The notes under the pieces: model-generated | Told to the model about the DNA's origin: nothing | The model's database searches: none | The model's input: only the letters and a program-made list of their open reading frames with translations | Position numbers and translations under genes: made by a program | Shown: positions 58,795-64,000 of the stretch, piece after piece | Layout of the letters: every line of letters starts with the position of its first letter | Position numbering within the stretch: position 1 is the first letter of the stretch | Assembly (NCBI GenBank): GCA_016721115.1 | Contig: JADKIW010000001.1 | Coordinates: forward strand, 3,425,501-3,489,500 | Direction of reading: 5' to 3' | Length of the DNA stretch: 64,000 nucleotides | From: Candidatus Defluviilinea proxima | GTDB lineage: Bacteria > Chloroflexota > Anaerolineae > Anaerolineales > Villigracilaceae

Positions 58795-61700
58795 CTATTG
58801 ATCTTTATTTTCCAGCGTGAAAAAGAAAGTTGCGCCCTTTCCAACCTCTGATTCTACCCATATTTTACCGCCATGTACCTCTATGATACGTTTTACGAGT
58901 GCAAGACCGATGCCAGTTCCATCGCTCGATGGATCCAGCTTGTTGAACAGCCCAAAGATGCGATCATGAAATTTTGGCGCAACACCCATGCCATTATCCT
59001 TTACAAAAAAAACTTTATTGCCATCTTTTTCCTGCATCCCAATTTCTATGATCGGACGTTCCTGAGCGCCCATAAACTTGATCGCATTGACGATAAGGTT
59101 TTGCAGGACTTCGACCATGCGGACGTGGTCTACATGAACAACGGGAAGATCCGCCTCTACCTTAACCTCAACCTGTCTCTCGGTTAATTGACCGTGTACC
59201 ATCTCAAGCGTTTCCTCCACCAACTCCCCGAATGGGATATCCTTTGGTGGGTTGATCAAACGTCCGATGCGTGAAAGTTCAAGCAATTCACTGAGCAGAC
59301 GCTCCATTTTTTTTGCAGCCTCGCGGATGCGACTGATCGTATGAGGAATCTTTTCGTGTCTTTCTTTTTTGATGTCTTCCTCAAGAAATCCCAGGAACCC
59401 TGCAATCGTCACAATCGGGCTTTTCAAGTCGTGCGAAACCGTGTAGGTGAAGCGCTCAAGCTCGGCATTTTTATTTTCAAGTTCCTTCACAGATTGCACC
59501 AAGCGCTCTTGCGTCTCTCTGTGCTTCATCAACTCTTTTTGCAGTGCATCGAACAGTTGAGCATTCTGAATAGCGATGGCCGTTTCCTGTGCTATCGCTT
59601 CCAACATGGAAAGGTCGCGGGGTGTAAATTTTCTCCCGGGCTTTCTTTTGTAGACAGCTATTACACCCAGTGATTTTCCCGCGCTAATGATCGGAATGCT
59701 CATGAACGCGTGTATTCCGGTGGCTATCCACTCTGGCATTGCATTTGGGTGTCTGGAATATTCGTCTTCAATGATCGGCCTTCTTTTTTCATAGGCCAGC
59801 CACGTCAACCCTTGTCCTTTTGGGATGATACGGGAAATATCCCTGTGCTCATTGAAAGAATATGCATTAACGATGGCGGACCCATCTGCCGACATGATGC
59901 TGACAGTCCCTGTTTCTGCGCCTGTCAACGCCACACTGACCCTTGCGGCTGTTTCCAGTGCATTCGGCAAGTTGTCGATAGTACTGCTGATGGCATGTGC
60001 AAAATCGTTGATGTGTTGTTCTCGTTCGAGGTTTTCTGCTCTCTCTGTGTACAACCGTGCGCGACGAATGGCGATATTGATCTGTTCTGCTAATAAGTTC
60101 ATCAAGCGCAGATCATCTTCGTTCAAAGGATAATTGCTAGAACTTTCCACATTCAGTGTTCCACAGATTTCATCTCCGTCAAAAAGTGGAACACAAACCT
60201 CTGATTGTATCTGTGGGGATGCCCGTAGGAATCTCGGTTCGTTTGTTACATCCTTGATCAAAACCGCTTGTCCGTTATTGAGTACCTGACCTGAAATCCC
60301 CTCAGTGGGTGAGATAGTTTCGAGCACGTTTTCGGCCTCGTAGCCGATCTGGTGCTTCAAATGTAGTTGTCCATCTTCGAGCATATACAAACTGACAAAG
60401 ATATAGCCGAACATTTTGGCGATCTCTTCAACTACTTTGTGAAAGAGAGCATCCAAGTCAAGTTCACGTGCTAAAGTATTTTGAACCGCACTAAGAAGGG
60501 ATAGTTCCTGTGCCTGTCTATGGGTTGTGACGAACAATCTGTGATACCTTTCCTCGCTCTCTTTCAGGAAAAGCTCTGCCTGTTTTCTGGTAGTGATATC
60601 TGTCAGAATGCCTTGTACGATCAACTTTTTGTCGTTTGATGTAGAAACGCTGATGCTCTGATCGTGTATCCACAACACACGGCCATCCTTTGCGATCATT
60701 CTGTATTCGGTTTCTATGCTAAGGCCCTTTTCGAGAGATAAAGCTTCAGTTCTCACCGTATCATCCCGGTCTTCCGGGTGGATCTGCTGATACCAAAGGT
60801 TTGGGTTTGTGATCCATTCTTCTGGCTCGAAACCGAGCAAGGACTTGATTTGTGGGCTGACATAGAACCAGTGGCCGGTGTCACCGGTTTCAGCGCTATA
60901 AATGACAGCCGGAATCCGTTCCACCAACTCCCGGTATCGGGTTTCTGCAGCGCGGAGTTGTTCCTCTATGTTCTGGCGTTCCTCGAGCTCTCGTTGCGCT
61001 GATGCATATAACCGGGAATTTTCAATAGCAACTGAAACTTGATTAGCAATGCCTTCGAGGAGCTTTAGGTCTGTTGCACTGTATACGTTCATCGTATAAC
61101 TTTGTGCAGATATCAGCCCGATCACTTTTTCTCTAACTTTTAGTGGAGCAAAAAGCAGAGAGGCAGATTTCTTCGATTCATTCCCGATTGCCTCATGGCT
61201 TTTGATCGGTAGTACCAATTCCTCTTTTGTGCGCAGAATGAGTGACGCGGTTGCACCTTGCAAGAAACCGTGCATAAAACTTTGATTGGCAACTGGCTCT
61301 GGCTCTGTTGGATAGTACTTCCCATCGTCGTACATGATCGGATAGGAGACGGTATTGTTTTTTGAGTTATATAAAGCAACATAAAACGCATCGACACTAA
61401 CAACTTTCTTGACTTGTTCGTAAACGACTTCCAGTAGATCCGTCAGGTCTCTTAATTCCGCTACAGCACGTCCTACCTCGTTGATGGTCATAAGTTGATC
61501 GGCATGCCGTTGTGCATTCTCTACAAACTTCTCCCTTTGAGACGCTTCTTCGCTAAGTTTAATGTGATTGTCGATTAAATCCTTTTGCCTGTCATTCTCG
61601 ATCTTGTTGCGTTGAACCATCACAGTGATCGTGAATAGGGATGCGAGCATGTAAAAGCCAAGTGCTGGCGCCATAACCCCGAAATTCAATTCGGAACGAA

Positions 61701-62145
61701 TAAAAGGCAACACTGCTAGAACGATAATATTTATTGTGCTATAGATGATGGTGGTCTGCACCGAATAGATCAGCCCACTAAGGGTGAGTGGTAGAACGAT
61801 CCATACAAAGGCGGCAAGGATTTGATCGGGCTCGGGGTTGGGTCTGGTAAGAGCAATTAGAAAGGATGGAAAAGAAAGCGTAACCAGCAGAACCAATGTA
61901 GCAAATTTGTACCAATGTGTGCGCGCTAAAAAATAACTAACGAACAATAGAACCAACGCAATGAAAGGAATGTTGCCTGTCATGATCTGTTCAATGCTGA
62001 CCGCAATAAATGAGAATAATAGAAATATAGATGCTGTGATGGCACGTCTGCGCTCTTCGGCTTTAGAGAAAATCACAAACGGCTCTGTGAGCAATCTCAA
62101 GAGTTGTTCAAAAAAAGAGCTTACGATACTAAAAAGACGTTTCAC
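58795..62145 (-). CDS. Large multi-GAF/PAS sensor histidine kinase
   Basis: A 1116-residue membrane kinase. About six N-terminal helices (~35-180) form a sensor module. A coiled-coil (~185-215) follows, then GAF (~225-380), PAS (~400-520), a GAF (~560-690), a GAF (~710-860), HisKA with VSHDLKSP (His around residue 900) and HATPase_c with NLIVNAIKF, VKDNGMGV and GTGIGLALVKR. The C-terminal core closely resembles the two kinases upstream. It is followed by plsX after 8 bases. The response regulator partner is not in the window. Confidence 0.9.
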   Translation of the reverse strand: MKRLFSIVSSFFEQLLRLLTEPFVIFSKAEERRRAITASIFLLFSFIAVSIEQIMTGNIPFIALVLLFVSYFLARTHWYKFATLVLLVTLSFPSFLIALTRPNPEPDQILAAFVWIVLPLTLSGLIYSVQTTIIYSTINIIVLAVLPFIRSELNFGVMAPALGFYMLASLFTITVMVQRNKIENDRQKDLIDNHIKLSEEASQREKFVENAQRHADQLMTINEVGRAVAELRDLTDLLEVVYEQVKKVVSVDAFYVALYNSKNNTVSYPIMYDDGKYYPTEPEPVANQSFMHGFLQGATASLILRTKEELVLPIKSHEAIGNESKKSASLLFAPLKVREKVIGLISAQSYTMNVYSATDLKLLEGIANQVSVAIENSRLYASAQRELEERQNIEEQLRAAETRYRELVERIPAVIYSAETGDTGHWFYVSPQIKSLLGFEPEEWITNPNLWYQQIHPEDRDDTVRTEALSLEKGLSIETEYRMIAKDGRVLWIHDQSISVSTSNDKKLIVQGILTDITTRKQAELFLKESEERYHRLFVTTHRQAQELSLLSAVQNTLARELDLDALFHKVVEEIAKMFGYIFVSLYMLEDGQLHLKHQIGYEAENVLETISPTEGISGQVLNNGQAVLIKDVTNEPRFLRASPQIQSEVCVPLFDGDEICGTLNVESSSNYPLNEDDLRLMNLLAEQINIAIRRARLYTERAENLEREQHINDFAHAISSTIDNLPNALETAARVSVALTGAETGTVSIMSADGSAIVNAYSFNEHRDISRIIPKGQGLTWLAYEKRRPIIEDEYSRHPNAMPEWIATGIHAFMSIPIISAGKSLGVIAVYKRKPGRKFTPRDLSMLEAIAQETAIAIQNAQLFDALQKELMKHRETQERLVQSVKELENKNAELERFTYTVSHDLKSPIVTIAGFLGFLEEDIKKERHEKIPHTISRIREAAKKMERLLSELLELSRIGRLINPPKDIPFGELVEETLEMVHGQLTERQVEVKVEADLPVVHVDHVRMVEVLQNLIVNAIKFMGAQERPIIEIGMQEKDGNKVFFVKDNGMGVAPKFHDRIFGLFNKLDPSSDGTGIGLALVKRIIEVHGGKIWVESEVGKGATFFFTLENKDQ

Positions 62146-62151
62146 ATTTAT

Positions 62152-63474
62152 CTAATTCTTTGGTGTATCTTGCAAAGTGAACTTAAAGGTCGAGCCATTT
62201 CCTGGCTCCGATTCTACCCAAATTCTCCCGCCATGTACTTCGATGATCTTCTTTACAAGTCCAAGCCCAAGGCCTGTCCCTTCCATTTCCGGGTTGAGCT
62301 TGTTAAAGAGCTCAAAGATCCTTTCATGATGTTCTGGCGCGATACCGATCCCATTGTCCATGACTGAAAAAACATATTCACCATTGACCTCGGCAAAGCT
62401 AATCTTTATGGTCGGGTTGGGTTGATGTCCTATAAACTTGACGGCATTGGCGATCAGATTCTGCATGACCTGAACGATCCGCATACGGTCTACGTGGACA
62501 GTGGGAAAGGCCGCGTCAATTTTAACTTGAACCTGCTTTGCCTTAAGTATCCCATCTGTCGCTTTGAGTGCATCTTGTACGATCTCACTAAATAGTACAT
62601 CTGTGGGTGGGTTGGTGATGCGTCCAACTCGGGAAAGGTCCAGTAACTCATCTACGAACACCCCCATTTTCTTTGCCGCATCGCTGATCTGTCCAAAATC
62701 CTTTTCTGCTCGTTCTATATCTCCTTTTTTGATATCTTTTTCGAGATATCCTAAAAAGCCTGCGAGCGTTATCAATGGTGTTTTTAGATCATGCGAAACT
62801 CGAATGGCAAAGCGATCCAACTCCTGGTTCTTTGATTTTAGCTGACGGATCAATTCTTCCCGTTCTTGTTCTGCTGCTTCGCGCCTTTCGATCTCCTCTT
62901 CCGCTTGCCGTAAACTGTTATATACATTCTTTGACAGCCGGTACACCGCATTTCCAGCAACAAGGATAATAATGCTTCCAATAAAAAAATCTTCCAAGTT
63001 GGTTGTTACAAAATGGGGCTCATAGAGATTCCAAATATCCCCAAAGACCAGCCATGCCATACACAAAATGATCAACAACGAAAGATTCATTACCGCCTGC
63101 CCTCGCAGGATCAACCCTACTACCAATAAAATAACTGGGTAGCCCAGAACGCCAATATCGTAAATGCCCTGACTTGTTGTTGCCATCCATGTGATCAAGA
63201 GAATGGTTACTACTGCCAGTGTGGTACTTGGCGTAGTGATTGCATCTTTCTGTAACTGTATCAGGGAAATAACAACAGGTATAACGCCGATTGAGATCAC
63301 AAGGGCATTCAAATATTTCCCCATGATTAGATTTATAAAAAGAATAGTCAGGAAAATTGCAAGTGTTGAAAACCCAATCCACCGCACAGTACTCTTGATC
63401 TCCCCTTTATTCTCTTGAGATTGTCTGCGTAGGGCTGAAAAAAATAATTCTCTGGTGGTTGGTCTACTTTTCAT
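62152..63474 (-). CDS. Membrane sensor histidine kinase
   Basis: About 440 residues: five or six helices (~30-190), a coiled-coil (~195-230), HisKA with RVSHDLKTP, and HATPase_c with NLIANAVKF, VMDNGIGI and GTGLGLGLVKK. No PAS or GAF domain. The ATG at 63474 is chosen because GGAAGGG lies before it and it overlaps the upstream kinase stop by 11 bases. The core resembles those on either side, so the three likely arose by tandem duplication. Confidence 0.9.
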   Translation of the reverse strand: MKSRPTTRELFFSALRRQSQENKGEIKSTVRWIGFSTLAIFLTILFINLIMGKYLNALVISIGVIPVVISLIQLQKDAITTPSTTLAVVTILLITWMATTSQGIYDIGVLGYPVILLVVGLILRGQAVMNLSLLIILCMAWLVFGDIWNLYEPHFVTTNLEDFFIGSIIILVAGNAVYRLSKNVYNSLRQAEEEIERREAAEQEREELIRQLKSKNQELDRFAIRVSHDLKTPLITLAGFLGYLEKDIKKGDIERAEKDFGQISDAAKKMGVFVDELLDLSRVGRITNPPTDVLFSEIVQDALKATDGILKAKQVQVKIDAAFPTVHVDRMRIVQVMQNLIANAVKFIGHQPNPTIKISFAEVNGEYVFSVMDNGIGIAPEHHERIFELFNKLNPEMEGTGLGLGLVKKIIEVHGGRIWVESEPGNGSTFKFTLQDTPKN

Positions 63475-64000
63475 TCTGTGCCCTTCCTGGATATTTTGCA
63501 AAAGTGAAATAGAAGGTCGAACCTTTTCCAATACCTTCCGATTCGACCCATATTGATCCACCATGAACATCCACGATTCGTTTAACCAACGAAAGGCCAA
63601 TGCCTGTACCTTCGCTATGTGCATCCAGTTTGTTGAACAGCCCGAACACTGTATCAAAATATTGAGGCTCTATCCCCATACCGTTGTCGCGCACGAAAAA
63701 CACCGGGCTTCCATTCCTCCACTTTACTCCAATGCAAATACATGGGTCTGTCTGTTCCCCCATAAACTTCGCGGCGTTATCCACAAGATTTTGTACCACC
63801 TCAACCAACCGTATACGATCCCCATACACGGATGGAAGATCCGCTTCCACCTCCACTCGAACTTGCCTCGCCAGCAAACGGCCTTCTACAATTCTCAAGG
63901 CTTCTTGTACTACTTCACCAAAGGGAACATCTTCTGGTGGATTCATCAGACGTCCGATACGCGAGAGTTCGAGCAACTCGTTGAGCAACCTCTGCATTTT
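63464..64000 (-). CDS. Sensor histidine kinase, C-terminal part (truncated by window edge)
   Basis: The C-terminal 178 residues of a third tandem kinase, running off the right edge. HisKA end (ELLELSRIGRLMNPPEDVPFGEVV), then HATPase_c with NLVDNAAKF, VRDNGMGI and GTGIGLSLVKR. The N-terminal sensor lies outside the window. Its stop overlaps the next kinase start by 11 bases, so the three genes are coupled. Confidence 0.9.
   Translation of the reverse strand, partial: KMQRLLNELLELSRIGRLMNPPEDVPFGEVVQEALRIVEGRLLARQVRVEVEADLPSVYGDRIRLVEVVQNLVDNAAKFMGEQTDPCICIGVKWRNGSPVFFVRDNGMGIEPQYFDTVFGLFNKLDAHSEGTGIGLSLVKRIVDVHGGSIWVESEGIGKGSTFYFTFAKYPGRAQNEK

Noticed and set aside
1..64000. tRNA, rRNA, CRISPR, insertion sequence, prophage or replication origin
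   Set aside because: Reading both strands I found no tRNA T-arm consensus in a gap, no regular spacer-repeat array, no transposase or integrase, and no DnaA-box cluster.

Overview
The window reads as a chromosomal segment of a Chloroflexota bacterium, most likely class Anaerolineae. This is inferred from gene content and protein style (many PAS/GAF sensor kinases and HD-GYP proteins, a split FeoB, fused membrane/spermidine-synthase proteins, several genes without a Shine-Dalgarno site). There is no rRNA or other marker to settle it. No tRNA, rRNA, CRISPR array, insertion sequence or prophage was found. Genes are densely packed and no gene-free stretch exceeds about 300 bases. Both edges cut genes: a LURP-one family gene on the left and a histidine kinase on the right.

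Layout. 1-6.2 kb: a small TetR-controlled operon (hydrolase, TetR regulator, YrdB-like membrane protein), then single housekeeping or accessory genes (YdeI, DinB, Stf0 sulfotransferase, RidA, nucleotidyltransferase, DUF72, thioesterase). 6.2-10 kb: a signalling operon (PAS-PAS histidine kinase, CheY-like regulator, receiver-PAS-GAF-HD-GYP protein). 10.1-15.6 kb: a four-gene operon with an RNA methyltransferase, uvrB and a GPH-type transporter. 15.6-24.05 kb: a metal operon of ten genes on the minus strand. It starts behind a DtxR-type operator and ends at a strong terminator. It contains two DtxR-type regulators (one membrane-anchored and carrying two FeoA-like modules), FeoB split into separate G-domain and membrane proteins, a ZIP transporter with an extra extracytoplasmic domain, a Tat-exported two-domain multicopper oxidase, a haem c protein, an ICMT-like methyltransferase and two membrane proteins. 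Divergent from it lie two tandem ATP-grasp paralogues.

26-33.9 kb: small unlinked genes, a fused membrane/spermidine-synthase-like protein, a hemolysin III-like protein, a methyltransferase, a YtxH protein and an SDR enzyme. 34-42.4 kb: a fatty acid beta-oxidation operon behind a TetR-type operator. It holds a TetR regulator, an MBL hydrolase, two dissimilar acyl-CoA dehydrogenase subunits (the first lacking the usual catalytic Glu), a FadN-like hydroxyacyl-CoA dehydrogenase/enoyl-CoA hydratase broken by one missing base, a thiolase and an SCP2 protein. 42.4-51.9 kb: NAT acetyltransferase, GAF-HD-GYP protein, MFS and ChrA transporters, a carotenoid-biosynthesis-like protein, a sulfatase-fold membrane enzyme, a degenerate GGDEF protein and two duplicated zinc-ribbon/FHA proteins with matching promoters. 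52-64 kb: an exonuclease-DinG helicase, a GT-C glycosyltransferase, a NERD-like membrane protein, a repeat-flanked GxxExxY gene, plsX, and three tandem sensor histidine kinases with closely related kinase cores.

The two most system-like regions are the metal operon and the fatty acid operon. The metal operon looks like a combined sensing, oxidation and import module for iron or another transition metal. The fatty acid operon is probably switched by acyl-CoA through its TetR protein. Smaller features of note are a dispersed family of GTAGGGGC hairpins, inverted CGGA-repeat arrays around the GxxExxY gene, and several -10 boxes placed so close to start codons that the mRNAs would be leaderless or nearly so.
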